DNA of 64,000 bases from Bryopsis sp. KO-2023 (Eukaryota; Chlorophyta; Ulvophyceae; Bryopsidales; Bryopsidaceae), in contig BSYQ01000012.1 of NCBI GenBank assembly GCA_030272585.1, positions 2,356,001-2,420,000 on the forward strand, given 5' to 3'. The notes beneath the pieces were generated by a model. The model was given only the letters and a program-made list of their open reading frames with translations, was not told the DNA's origin and ran no database searches. A program made the translations under genes and the position numbers. How positions within the stretch are numbered: the first letter of the stretch is position 1; each line of letters opens with the position of its first letter. This document shows, piece after piece, positions 37,989-47,820 of the stretch.

Positions 37989-40900
37989 CGACGCAAACGT
38001 CGTAAGCGAAATAGAGTTCGTAGGCGGCGTAGGAAGCATAGATCAAAAGTAGGTGCCTCGAAAAAGGTTAAAAGTACTCACAGCGGAAAACCTGAGGAGC
38101 GGACTAGTACACCGCGTGAAGAGAGAACAGAGACACTCTCCACATCTACCCAATCGGCACATGACAACTGCGATTGGAAAAATGAACAGAAGGAAAGCAC
38201 ACCGGATGAGATGGACGCGCCTCATGCGTCATCTGCATCTCTTCCCTCTGTTAGTGAATCTGTGGGCTCATTGGAGTCGCAGAGTAGTCTACAGGAGTCC
38301 CTGCCTGCAGACGTAGACGATAGTGGGTCAGAAACAACCCAGCGGTCTACCACAGAGCGAGTTAATGTGTCAGAAGTTCGATCAACTTCGTCAACCAAGG
38401 GTGACACATGCCCTCTGTTAAAAATTCAAGAAGTGCCTGTGAGAGGGTACGAAGTAAAAGCACGGATCAAGACCACGGACCTTTATGCATTCATTGATTG
38501 TGGAAGTACCGCAAACTATATCAATGATAAGGTAGCGCGTGATCTCGGGTTGTCGATTACACCAAGCTCAAAGAGAGCAATGTTGGCAAACGGAGATATT
38601 AAAGAACTGGCTGGCAGCTGTAACAACCTCCGAGTAAAGATAGGAGGGCTGACGTGCAAAATGAAAGCGGATCTGTTCCCAGACCTTGGTTATGACCTAA
38701 TATTGGGCATGCCTTGGTTGCAGAAAGAAAACCCCCGCATAGACTTTCAGCAGAATGAGATTTCAGTTTGCAAAAACAGCCAAGTGTTTCATCTCCCGTT
38801 GCGACATCCAACCCAAGAGAGTATTGAACCTGAACGAAAAGTACAGTCGATACTGCAAGAAGTGCCAGTGACTGAGTGTTCAGCTAAGAGAAGGATGCGT
38901 CATCTCAAAACAGAGACAGCATTCATGGTTGTAGTGCAAGAGTCTGAAGAGAAAGCTTTAGGCCAACATGAATTGCCTGACGCAATAGAGCGAACACAGC
39001 CATTCAACACTGAGGATGAGATTGGCAAACTTATTCGTTCAGACACCCCTGCCGAAATTAAAAAGGTGGTAGAGACACACCGTGGTGTGTTCCCTCGTGA
39101 TTTACCCCCAGGGATCCCTCCGAAGAGAAAAGGTCATGAGTTTAAGATAGACCTGGAGGATCCAACACCTATCCATCGTCCAATATACAAGCTTTCACCA
39201 GCAGAGCTGGATGAAGTGAAAGCACAAGTGGACTACCTTCTGGAACAGAAGAAAATCAAACCATCCGAGTCCCCTTGGGGCGCGCCAATCCTATTTGTAC
39301 CGAAAAAGGATGGAGGCTTAAGGATGTGTGTGGATTACAGGTGGATCAATAAGGTGACGGTGAAAAACCGGTATCCTTTACCCCTGCCAGAAGAATTGAT
39401 GGATAGAGTGTTCAAAGCCAAAGTGTTCTCAAAGTTAGATCTGCGATCAGGCTACTGGCAATTTCCAGTAAGGCCATCTGATACAGATAAAACAGCGTTC
39501 CGCACGAGATACGGTCACTTTGAGTTTTTGGTAGCGCCTTTTGGGCTAACCAATTGCCCAGCGCAATTCCAAACTCTAGTGCAAGACCTACTCGCAGAGT
39601 TTTTAGATGATTTTGTTGTTGTCTTTATCGATGACATACTCATCTTCTCTGAAAACATGGAACAGCATGCCGAACACTTAGAGAAAGTCCTGTCGCGACT
39701 AGCAGAATATCAGCTTTTTGCTAAGGCAAGTAAAAGTGAGCTGGCTGTCGCAACAGTAGACTATCTTGGCTACCGCATTAGCGGAAGTGGGTTAAAACCA
39801 CAGGAACAAAAAGTGAAGGCAGTGAAGGAGTGGAAGGAACTACAGAGTGTTAGTGATGTACGTAGTTTCCTTGGAATGGTTTCATACTACAGGAAATTCA
39901 TTCCCCAGTTTGCACATGTTGCTGGACCACTCCATGACTTAGTGAAAAAAGACCATCCCTGGAGATGGGGACAGGTTGAGCGTGGCGCATTCAATGAACT
40001 GAAAAAGCGTTTAAGTCAAGCTCCCGTCCTTATTTTTCCAGATGCGTCACTGCCTTACACTGTGATCACTGATGCGTCGAATGAGGCCATCGGTGCCGTG
40101 TTAACACAGGATCACGGAGAGGGGCTACAGCCAATAGCTTACCTCTCACGTAGATTCAAGCCTGCCGAGCTTAACTATGCACCATACGACAAAGAGTTGT
40201 GTGCAATATGTTATGCGATGGTGCAGTGGAGACATTATCTAGAAGGTTGTGCGGGTGGAGTAACAGTGTTCACTGACCACCAACCTCTGACACATATTCT
40301 GTCGCAGAGGAACCTTTCTAGAACCCAAGCAAGATGGCTTGAGGCGGGGTACCTGACTTCGATCAACCCCAAGATCTCCTATATCAAAGGCAAGGCTAAT
40401 GTGTTAGCAGATGCTCTCTCCCGCAGTGTTCCTAAGCCCGTGGAAACTGCGATGAACATTTCCACTTGGCAAGTGCATCAAGCAAGCCAAGACGAGTGGA
40501 AACAAGCCCTCCAAGCTGATAACTCCTTGGTGAAGATATTGCGGAAGCTTGAGAGTGGCGAGGAAGTTGAGGGATATTTCCTCAGAGAGGGAATACTCTG
40601 GACGGTCCCAAAGAGAGGATTAGTCGAGAAAGTGGTGGTTCCTAAAGGCCAGCGCAATAAGATTATGAAGGAGTGCCATGAGACACCTTCAGCAGGCCAT
40701 ACAGGACCAGCGCGAACAGGAGAAATCCTAGCGCGGCGATATTGGTGGAAGGGGTGGATGAATGAGTTGAAGGCATTTGTGCGCGAATGCCCTGTGTGCC
40801 AACAAATAAAGGCTGACACACAGAAGCCTATGGGCTTACTTCAACCCCTGCCAATACCTGAGCGGAAGTGGGAGCAGATTACCACTGACTTGGTGACAGA

Positions 40901-41951
40901 TCTACCAGCATCCAATGGGTTTAGTGCTGTAGCTGTCTTTGTCGATAGACTTACCAAGTTTGTGCATTTCGCCCCATGTACTAAAGAGATTACCGCTGCA
41001 GGATACGCCCAACTTTTTATCGAACCTGTTTACCGCAACCATGGCCTACCTAAAGTGATTGTGTCTGATAGAGACCCTCGCTTTACCAGCAAGTTCTGGC
41101 AGACGCTTTTTAAAGCTCTGGGTACAGAGATTCGTATGAGTACAGCTTACCACCCTCAGACGGATGGGCAGAGTGAGGTTACCATACGTACTCTGGAAAA
41201 TTTTCTAAGGCCATATGCTGAGAGGTATCCCCATAAGTGGGTTGAGTATTTACCTACAGCAGAGTTTGCAGCAAACAATGCAGTGAATGCGAGTACAGGG
41301 TTCGCACCTGCATACTTGATGTATGGGTACCATCCAGAAACACCAAACATTGGTGGGACGGCAACGCAATTTCAAGTGGAAGCAGTTAAGACTATGGTAG
41401 CACGGATGGTACAGGACTTAGATACCGCAAAAGCATATTACTCTAGAGCACAACACAGAATGTGTGTGAGTGCAAACAAGAAGAGGAACGATATTGCTTT
41501 TGAGAAAGGGGATAAAGTCCTGATAAAAAGCCGTTTTATTCCGTTGGCTGCTTTGAACAAAGTGAGTCCCAAACTGCGCCGTCGATTTGTGGGTCCCTTT
41601 GAAATTGTGGAGAAAATATCAAAGGTGGCTTACAGAGTTCAACTTCCGGAAACATGGCTCATTCACCCAGTGTTTCATGTTTCTAAGTTCAAGCGTTATC
41701 ACGCCTCGAGTGATAACAGCAGGCAAATACAACCTCCAGAAGGAGAGTTGATTGGTAGCGAAGTAGAGTATGAGGTCGAAAATATCCTAAGGGCTAGAGG
41801 TAAACGCAATCGTGAATACCTAGTGCTGTGGAAAGGATACGATCTACTTGACGCTACTTGGGAACCTGAAGCTAATCTGGTTAACGCACCAGATATACTT
41901 CGCGCATTTAAAGAGAAAGAAAGAAAAGAGTTGCAGAAAGGAAGAGAATAG
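37950..41951 (+). CDS. pol: B3 Pol: protease, RT, RNase H, integrase, chromodomain
   Basis: The full-length ORF (1,246 aa from the ATG at 38211) has the same domain series as B1 and a complete chromodomain. A few substitutions are private to this copy, such as His to Pro in integrase (IEPVYRNHG). It is probably functional. Confidence 0.95.
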   Translation: MTARQETASSEPGRRKRRKRNRVRRRRRKHRSKVGASKKVKSTHSGKPEERTSTPREERTETLSTSTQSAHDNCDWKNEQKESTPDEMDAPHASSASLPSVSESVGSLESQSSLQESLPADVDDSGSETTQRSTTERVNVSEVRSTSSTKGDTCPLLKIQEVPVRGYEVKARIKTTDLYAFIDCGSTANYINDKVARDLGLSITPSSKRAMLANGDIKELAGSCNNLRVKIGGLTCKMKADLFPDLGYDLILGMPWLQKENPRIDFQQNEISVCKNSQVFHLPLRHPTQESIEPERKVQSILQEVPVTECSAKRRMRHLKTETAFMVVVQESEEKALGQHELPDAIERTQPFNTEDEIGKLIRSDTPAEIKKVVETHRGVFPRDLPPGIPPKRKGHEFKIDLEDPTPIHRPIYKLSPAELDEVKAQVDYLLEQKKIKPSESPWGAPILFVPKKDGGLRMCVDYRWINKVTVKNRYPLPLPEELMDRVFKAKVFSKLDLRSGYWQFPVRPSDTDKTAFRTRYGHFEFLVAPFGLTNCPAQFQTLVQDLLAEFLDDFVVVFIDDILIFSENMEQHAEHLEKVLSRLAEYQLFAKASKSELAVATVDYLGYRISGSGLKPQEQKVKAVKEWKELQSVSDVRSFLGMVSYYRKFIPQFAHVAGPLHDLVKKDHPWRWGQVERGAFNELKKRLSQAPVLIFPDASLPYTVITDASNEAIGAVLTQDHGEGLQPIAYLSRRFKPAELNYAPYDKELCAICYAMVQWRHYLEGCAGGVTVFTDHQPLTHILSQRNLSRTQARWLEAGYLTSINPKISYIKGKANVLADALSRSVPKPVETAMNISTWQVHQASQDEWKQALQADNSLVKILRKLESGEEVEGYFLREGILWTVPKRGLVEKVVVPKGQRNKIMKECHETPSAGHTGPARTGEILARRYWWKGWMNELKAFVRECPVCQQIKADTQKPMGLLQPLPIPERKWEQITTDLVTDLPASNGFSAVAVFVDRLTKFVHFAPCTKEITAAGYAQLFIEPVYRNHGLPKVIVSDRDPRFTSKFWQTLFKALGTEIRMSTAYHPQTDGQSEVTIRTLENFLRPYAERYPHKWVEYLPTAEFAANNAVNASTGFAPAYLMYGYHPETPNIGGTATQFQVEAVKTMVARMVQDLDTAKAYYSRAQHRMCVSANKKRNDIAFEKGDKVLIKSRFIPLAALNKVSPKLRRRFVGPFEIVEKISKVAYRVQLPETWLIHPVFHVSKFKRYHASSDNSRQIQPPEGELIGSEVEYEVENILRARGKRNREYLVLWKGYDLLDATWEPEANLVNAPDILRAFKEKERKELQKGRE

Positions 41952-42400
41952 GGAAACAGAGTGTTTGATGGCTAAGGTGGAACTCCTTATTGCAAGGGGG
42001 CGCGAAAAAGGATACCTTAGAAAAACTCTGTCGACTTCCAAACCAACTCTTTAACTTTAATGCGTTAGGTGCCTAAGTTATTTGGCTGGCGCAGTAAGTG
42101 TAGCTTCAGTAGTACTTTAGAAACCGGGCAAACGATGTCACATTCGAGATAGTGTGGTTGTTCCGAGAAAACCCCTATCAAGTGACGTGTTGAGGTGGTC
42201 TTGACGAGACTCCAACCGAGCAAAACGTTGGTGTCTCACCCCAATAACCCAACGAGGAAAGTGTACGAGTCACCCAGCCTTATAAGCGCAGCCCTCGAAC
42301 CATTTTGCCCTAGTGTTTGTGTAAACGGAGCGAGCTCCTGAGTGAAAAAGAGTCTAAAGACGCACAAACCGTTGTTATTTCTTTCTTTCCGACAAACATA

Positions 42401-43827
42401 ATGGCTGCCGACACACCCGCCGCAATTATTGCGAGGTTGGAAGCGGAGGTAGCTCAAAAAGAAGAGGAGCTGCAGCACTTTACGTCGACCGCAGAGGAAG
42501 TGCTGCAGAACAATGAGGCCTTAACCCGGCAGCTCTCAGAGTTGAGTGACCGGACGAAAGCAGCTGAGGCTGCGAAGGAGGCAGCGGAGAAAGCCAAGGA
42601 AAAGGCGGAGGCGGAAAAGAAAGAAGCGGAGGACAAGACTAAGGTCTTGGAGGAAAAATTGGAAGCCATGAAGCTGAAGAAACAGCGGTTCCAATCTCAC
42701 ATGATGGCTAACCATCGTGAGAATGACCTCCGCAAGCAAGCTCTCGGGGGAATGGTGGATCGATTTACCGCGGTAGAGGAAACGCTGCAGCGAGCTGTAG
42801 CAACCGCGTGGAGTGCAGCAGCCAACAACCTTGAGAAGGAATTGGCAGAACAAGAGCTGCAGATCGATTTGCTGGGAGAGTCCCTCAGAGACGGCTCTGA
42901 AAAACTTCAAGTGCAGAGCGAAACAACGGACAAGATGCTGCGTTTGAACCCGGCGGTACCAGCACCACGGGTACGCGAAGAACTGGATCGCCAAGTCCAA
43001 GTTCTGTTGTCAAACGCAACACTTGATCTGGAACCGTCCAAGGACGATGATGCGGGAGGCTCAAGCAAGGGCAAGGGGAAAGGGAAAAACAAACGCCCAA
43101 GCTCGCCGTGTAGGGATGAAGATCCACACGGAAAGAGAAGGCGAGAGGACGGTGACGATGAAGGTGGTGAGCCACCGAGGGATCGTATGCCTGGAGATGC
43201 AGCAAGAGCCAACTTGTTACTCAAGTTAAAGGCTGCCGCATTAAAGACTCCAGCACCCTCACAACCAGCGCCAACAGTTCAGACTCCCGGAGATGAGGCT
43301 ACCGCGGCAACCGGCACTTTCACGAGTTGCCCATGTGCATTTGGTGCGGGAGAAGCCCAATGCAAGCAAGTGCTCAGCGGCTGACGCAGAAGAAGTATTC
43401 CGTCCTTCCTTGTGGGTATCACCTCGTGTGTGATGCTCATTGGTTGGCATACTCGATGCTGGGGCGCATCGTCACGGCGGTCCAAAAAGTCGCGGAAGTG
43501 GACAACAAGTCCATCGCCACCGTCTCCCCATTCTCTCTACCTGCCCATATGTTGAAGCTGACACGCTCGACGTTCGAAGAAATCCCTCCGTTCCCGGCTG
43601 AGCACGAGAAGTTGCCACACTGCAACATGTGTGTGAAGCGGCAGCTCAAGGTGTCCGGTATCACAAGGGATCTGCCATTCCTAAAGTCCAAGAGGGTGGC
43701 TGCCGCATTTGATCCCTGTGTCCGGTATCGTGCATTTGATCCCTGTGTCCGGTATCGTGCAGTGCAGCAAGCGCATGCGCAGGAGCAGCGTGCTATCCAG
43801 CAAGCGCAAGCGCAGGAACAGCGTTAA
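42401..43827 (+). pseudogene. B3 ORF3, broken by an internal deletion
   Basis: Relative to B1, 415 bp (B1 13888-14302) are missing at 43305/43306, between two copies of TACCGC. The loss shifts the frame and gives a stop at 43382-43384. The Cys/His-rich end survives in another frame (43327-43827), with a 27-bp tandem duplication at 43705-43758. The truncated product keeps the coiled coil and basic stretch only. Confidence 0.9.
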
Positions 43828-44022
43828 GGAGGAGGGAAAAGGAGTTATCGTCGACCAAGTATGTGCGTGCAGCAGCTGTCAGAGACGTCCGAGCAAGAGA
43901 CAGGTCCAAGACAGTTGGGTGTGGGTATGGGAGTGGGTGAGTTTTGTGTTTGTGTTTTTGTGTTTTTGTTTTTCTTTGTGTTTTGGTGTGCGTGGGCGCC
44001 CACTTTTTGCGGGGGGGGCGTA

Positions 44023-44448
44023 TGTTAGTCTTTTAGCGCTATACGAGGTAGTTTGGGATAGAGCCGAGGGTGGCTGACGCATGTGGGTTCACGAGTAAGA
44101 CAGATTAGACCCAGAGTTTGGGGCATGCGTCAGCGTACTACACTTAGGGGTACTTAAGAGGCCCACTCGTTGTTTTGACATTCTTATTCACTTTACTTTG
44201 TAAGAACTCGGGATTCGTGGGATTGGTGTGTTCCCGCTTGTGTGTGTGTTTGTGTGTGTGTGTGTTAAGTGTTTGCCTGACGCAATCACTTCCCAACCCA
44301 AGTGCTCTAGTAGCGTTCACAACCGCGCTAGCTAGAGAGTTGTCTAAACCAACAAACCCCACAAGTATACTTGCGTTAGCCAGCAAGTTATCACGAATCC
44401 AACCAACACAGCCGACCACTATTGCGTCACCCACAAGCTTCACTATCA
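44023..44448 (+). repeat. B3 3' LTR
   Basis: It is 426 bp and identical by eye to the B3 5' LTR, including the 6-bp insertion. Confidence 0.95.
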
Positions 44449-44453
44449 TGACG

Positions 44454-44551
44454 CTACTTGGGAACCTGAAGCTAATCTGGTTAACGCACCAGATATACTT
44501 CGCGCATTTAAAGAGAAAGAAAGAAAAGAGTTGCAGAAAGGAAGAGAATAG
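44454..44551 (+). CDS. pol: B2 Pol, last piece (end of the chromodomain)
   Basis: After B3 and one TSD copy (44449-44453) the B2 frame resumes with ATWEPEANLV and ends in TAG at 44549-44551, as in B1. Confidence 0.9.
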
Positions 44552-44999
44552 GGAAACAGAGTGTTTGATGGCTAAGGTGGAACTCCTTATAGCAAGGGGG
44601 CGCGAAAAAGGATACCTTAGAAAAACTCTGTCGACTTCCAAACCAACTCTTTATCTTTAATGCGTTAGGTGCCTAAGTTATTTGGCTGGCGCAATAAGTG
44701 TAGCTTCAGTAGTACTTTAGAAACCGGGCAAACGATGTCACATTCGAGATAGTGTGGTTGTTCCGAGAAAACCCCTATCAAGTGACGTGTTGAGGTGGTC
44801 TTGACGAGACTCCAACCGAGCAAAACGTTGGTGTCTCACCCCAATAACCCAACGAGGAAAGTGTACGAGTCACCCAGCCTTATAAGCGCAGCCCTCGAAC
44901 CATTTTGCCCTAGTGTTTGTGTAAACGGAGCGAGCTCCTGAGTGAAAAGAGTCTAAAGACGCACAAACCGTTGTTATTTCTTTCTTTCCGACAAACATA

Positions 45000-46814
45000 A
45001 TGGCTGCCGACACACCCGCCGCAATTATTGCGAGGTTGGAAGCGGAGGTAGCTCAAAAAGAAGAGGAGCTGCAGCACTTTGTTACGACCGCAGAGGAGGT
45101 GCTGCAGAACAATGAGGCCTTAACCCGGCAGCTCGCAGAGTTGAGTGACCGGACGAAAGCAGCTGAGGCTGCGAAGGAGGCAGCGGAAAAAGCCAAGGAT
45201 AAGGCGGAGGCGGAAAAGAAAGAAGCGGAGGACAAGACCAAGGTCTTGGAAGAAAAATTGGAAGCCATGAAGCTGAAAAAGCAAAGGTTCCAATCTCACA
45301 TGATGGCTAACCATCGTGAGAATGACCTCCGTAAACAAGCTCTCGGGGGAATAGTGGATCGATTTACCGCGGTAGAGGAAACGCTGCAGCGAGCTGTAGC
45401 AACCGCGTGGAGTGCAGCAGCCAACAACCTTAAGAAGGAATTGGCGGAACAAGAGCTGCAGATCGATTTGCTGGGAGAGTCCCTCAGAGACGGCTCTGAA
45501 AAACTTCAAGTGCAGAGCGAAACAACGGACAAGATGCTGCGTTTGAACCCGGCGGTACCAGCACCACGGGTACGCGAAGAACTGGATCGCCAAGTCCAAG
45601 TTCTGTTGTCAAACGCAACACTTGATCTGGAACCGTCCAAGGACGATGATGCGGGAGGCTCAAGCAAGGGCCAGGGGAAAGGGAAAAACAAACGCCCAAG
45701 CTCGCCGTGTAGGGATGAAGATCCACACGGAAAGAGAAGGCGAGAGGACGGTGACGATGAAGGTGGTGAGCCACCGAGGGATCGTATGCCTGGAGATGCA
45801 GCAAGAGCCAACTTGTTACTCAAGTTAAAGGCTGCCGCATTAAAGACTCCAGCACCCTCACAACCAGCGCCAACAGTTCAGACTCCCGGAGATGAGGCTA
45901 CCGCAATAGCACCGGGGGAGGACTTATTCGACATGAGAGAGGAGGAGCTTTTGGACTTGGATTTTAACGAAGAAATTGACTTCGGCAGTCCACCTCCTAG
46001 GCTCGAAGGTCCTAGTTCTGAACTGGAGGACGGGGAAATAAGGAATGATGAAGGGCCAAGCCAGGTGACAGAGGTTCAGCGTGCGGTCCATCCACCGTTG
46101 GAGTTAGCTCCAACAGAAGCAGCACTTCGGGCTTTCCGAGAAAAGGTTAAGCTCAGAAGACTAAAGGCGGCTGCTCAAGACAAAGTGGATGCTGCACCCA
46201 GCGAAGTGAACCTGTCACGGGAGGATATCGAGGAGGCTTGCAACCCCATCACTGCGTCAGAGAAATGGCCGAAGGTCCAATATACTAACCCCAGGGACCG
46301 AGCCTTGCAAAATTACCGCGGCAACCGGCACTTTCACGAGTTGCCCATGTGCATTTGGTGCGGGAGAAGCCCAATGCAAGCAAGTGCTCAGCGGCTGACG
46401 CAGAAGAAGTATTCCGTCCTTCCTTGTGGGTATCACCTCGTGTGTGATGCTCACTGGTTGGCATACTCGATGCTGGGGCGCATCGTCACGGCGGTCCAAA
46501 AAGTCGCGGAAGTGGACAACAAGTCCATCGCCACCGTCTCCCCATTCTCTCTACCTGCCCATATGTTGAAGCTGACACGCTCGACGTTCGAAGAAATCCC
46601 TCCGTTCCCGGCTGAGCACGAGAAGTTGCCACACTGCAACATGTGTGTGAAGCGGCAGCTCAAGGTGTCCGGCATCACAAGGGATCTGCCATTCCTTAAG
46701 TCCAAGAGGGTGGCTGCCGCATTTGATCCCTGTGTCCGGTATCGTGCAGTGCAGCAAGCGCATGCGCAGGAGCAGCGTGCTATTCAGCAAGCGCAAGCGC
46801 CGGAACAGCGTTAA
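45000..46814 (+). CDS. B2 ORF3, intact
   Basis: This 604-aa protein is nearly identical to B1 ORF3: coiled coil, basic nuclear-signal-like stretch, acidic linker and CIWC/LPCGYHLVCDAHW/CNMC region. The TATA-like box lies about 120 bp upstream (near 44880). The gene is unknown; its survival in two copies suggests a use for the element. Confidence 0.8.
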   Translation: MAADTPAAIIARLEAEVAQKEEELQHFVTTAEEVLQNNEALTRQLAELSDRTKAAEAAKEAAEKAKDKAEAEKKEAEDKTKVLEEKLEAMKLKKQRFQSHMMANHRENDLRKQALGGIVDRFTAVEETLQRAVATAWSAAANNLKKELAEQELQIDLLGESLRDGSEKLQVQSETTDKMLRLNPAVPAPRVREELDRQVQVLLSNATLDLEPSKDDDAGGSSKGQGKGKNKRPSSPCRDEDPHGKRRREDGDDEGGEPPRDRMPGDAARANLLLKLKAAALKTPAPSQPAPTVQTPGDEATAIAPGEDLFDMREEELLDLDFNEEIDFGSPPPRLEGPSSELEDGEIRNDEGPSQVTEVQRAVHPPLELAPTEAALRAFREKVKLRRLKAAAQDKVDAAPSEVNLSREDIEEACNPITASEKWPKVQYTNPRDRALQNYRGNRHFHELPMCIWCGRSPMQASAQRLTQKKYSVLPCGYHLVCDAHWLAYSMLGRIVTAVQKVAEVDNKSIATVSPFSLPAHMLKLTRSTFEEIPPFPAEHEKLPHCNMCVKRQLKVSGITRDLPFLKSKRVAAAFDPCVRYRAVQQAHAQEQRAIQQAQAPEQR

Positions 46815-47009
46815 GGAGGAGGGAAAAGGAGTTATCGTCGACCAAGTGTGTGCGTGCAGCAGCTGTCAGAGACGTCAGAGCAAGAGACAGGTCCAAGACA
46901 GTTGGGTGTGGGTATGGGAGTGGGTGAGTTTTGTGTTTGTGTTTTTGTGTTTTTGTTTTTCTTTGTGTTTTGGTGTGCGTGGGCGCCCACTTTTTGCGGG
47001 GGGGGCGTA

Positions 47010-47428
47010 TGTTAGTCTTTTAGCGCTATACGAGGTAGTTTGGGATAGAGCCGAGGGTGGCTGACGCATGTGGGTTCACGAGTAAGACAGATTAGACCCA
47101 GAGTTTGGGGCATGCGTCAGCGTACTACACTTAGGGGTACTTAAGAGGCCCACTCGTTGTTTTGACATTCACTTTATTTTGTAAGAACTCGGGATTCGTG
47201 GGATTGGTGTGTTCCCGCTTGTGTGTGTGTTTGTGTGTGTGTGTCTAAGTGTTTGCCTGACGCAATCACTTATCCAACCAAGTGCTCTAGTAGCGTTCAC
47301 AACCGCGCTAGCTAGAGAGTTGTCTAAACCAACAAACCCCACAAGTATACTTGCGTTAGCCAGCAAGTTATCACGAATCCAACCAACACAGCCGACCACT
47401 ATTGCGTCACCCACAAGCTTCACTATCA
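47010..47428 (+). repeat. B2 3' LTR
   Basis: It follows the G-rich primer tract and shares the private ATTTTGTAAG and GTGTCTAAGTG variants with the B2 5' LTR. Confidence 0.95.
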
Positions 47429-47433
47429 CCCCA

Positions 47434-47468
47434 GCGGTCAAGGCGACGCAATTTGTTGGTTTCGGAGC
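47434..47468 (+). repeat. C2 5' LTR end and primer-binding site
   Basis: The last 23 bp of the LTR (47434-47456, ending ATTTGT) are followed directly by the PBS TGGTTTCGGAGC (47457-47468). Confidence 0.85.
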
Positions 47469-47820
47469 CCAGGCGCGCACACTTTTTAGCTGTGCTGCAG
47501 CGGACGTGCACTACGGCTCTGGCAGTCGTTATAAGTGGGCAGTCTGGACGAGCAAGACCTGAGAGTGAGAAAAGAAGCGGAGTAAGCTCTTGCAAAAGTG
47601 AAGAGAAGGACCCACAGGGGTGGATACGTTTCAAAAGGGTACAAGGGCGAGCTTGGGTCGCTCACAAGGGTAAAGAGAAGGCGAAAAAGCTTTGTGGGTT
47701 TCGGGATCTTGTGGGATCTTAACCTAAGGTTGGGTCAGAACTGCTGTTGGGTCGCTTTTGTCTTGTTTGGGCTGCAGCAAGGTCGAGAACAAATACAAGA
47801 AAGAGTGACGAACTGCATAA

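Larger units (their letters stand above)
34731..44448 (+). mobile_element. Element B3: innermost chromodomain element
   Basis: TSD TGACG is at 34726-34730 and 44449-44453. It is 9,718 bp with 426-bp LTRs, both carrying a 6-bp insertion (ATTCTTATTC) absent from B1 and B2. Gag and pol are intact; ORF3 has an internal deletion. It is the youngest insertion of its chain. Confidence 0.95.
27615..47428 (+). mobile_element. Element B2: chromodomain element interrupted by B3
   Basis: TSD CCCCA is at 27610-27614 and 47429-47433. Without B3 it is about 10.1 kb. LTRs of 419 bp (27615-28033, 47010-47428) share private variants, so the insertion is recent. Gag and ORF3 are intact; pol is cut within the chromodomain by B3. 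Confidence 0.95.
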
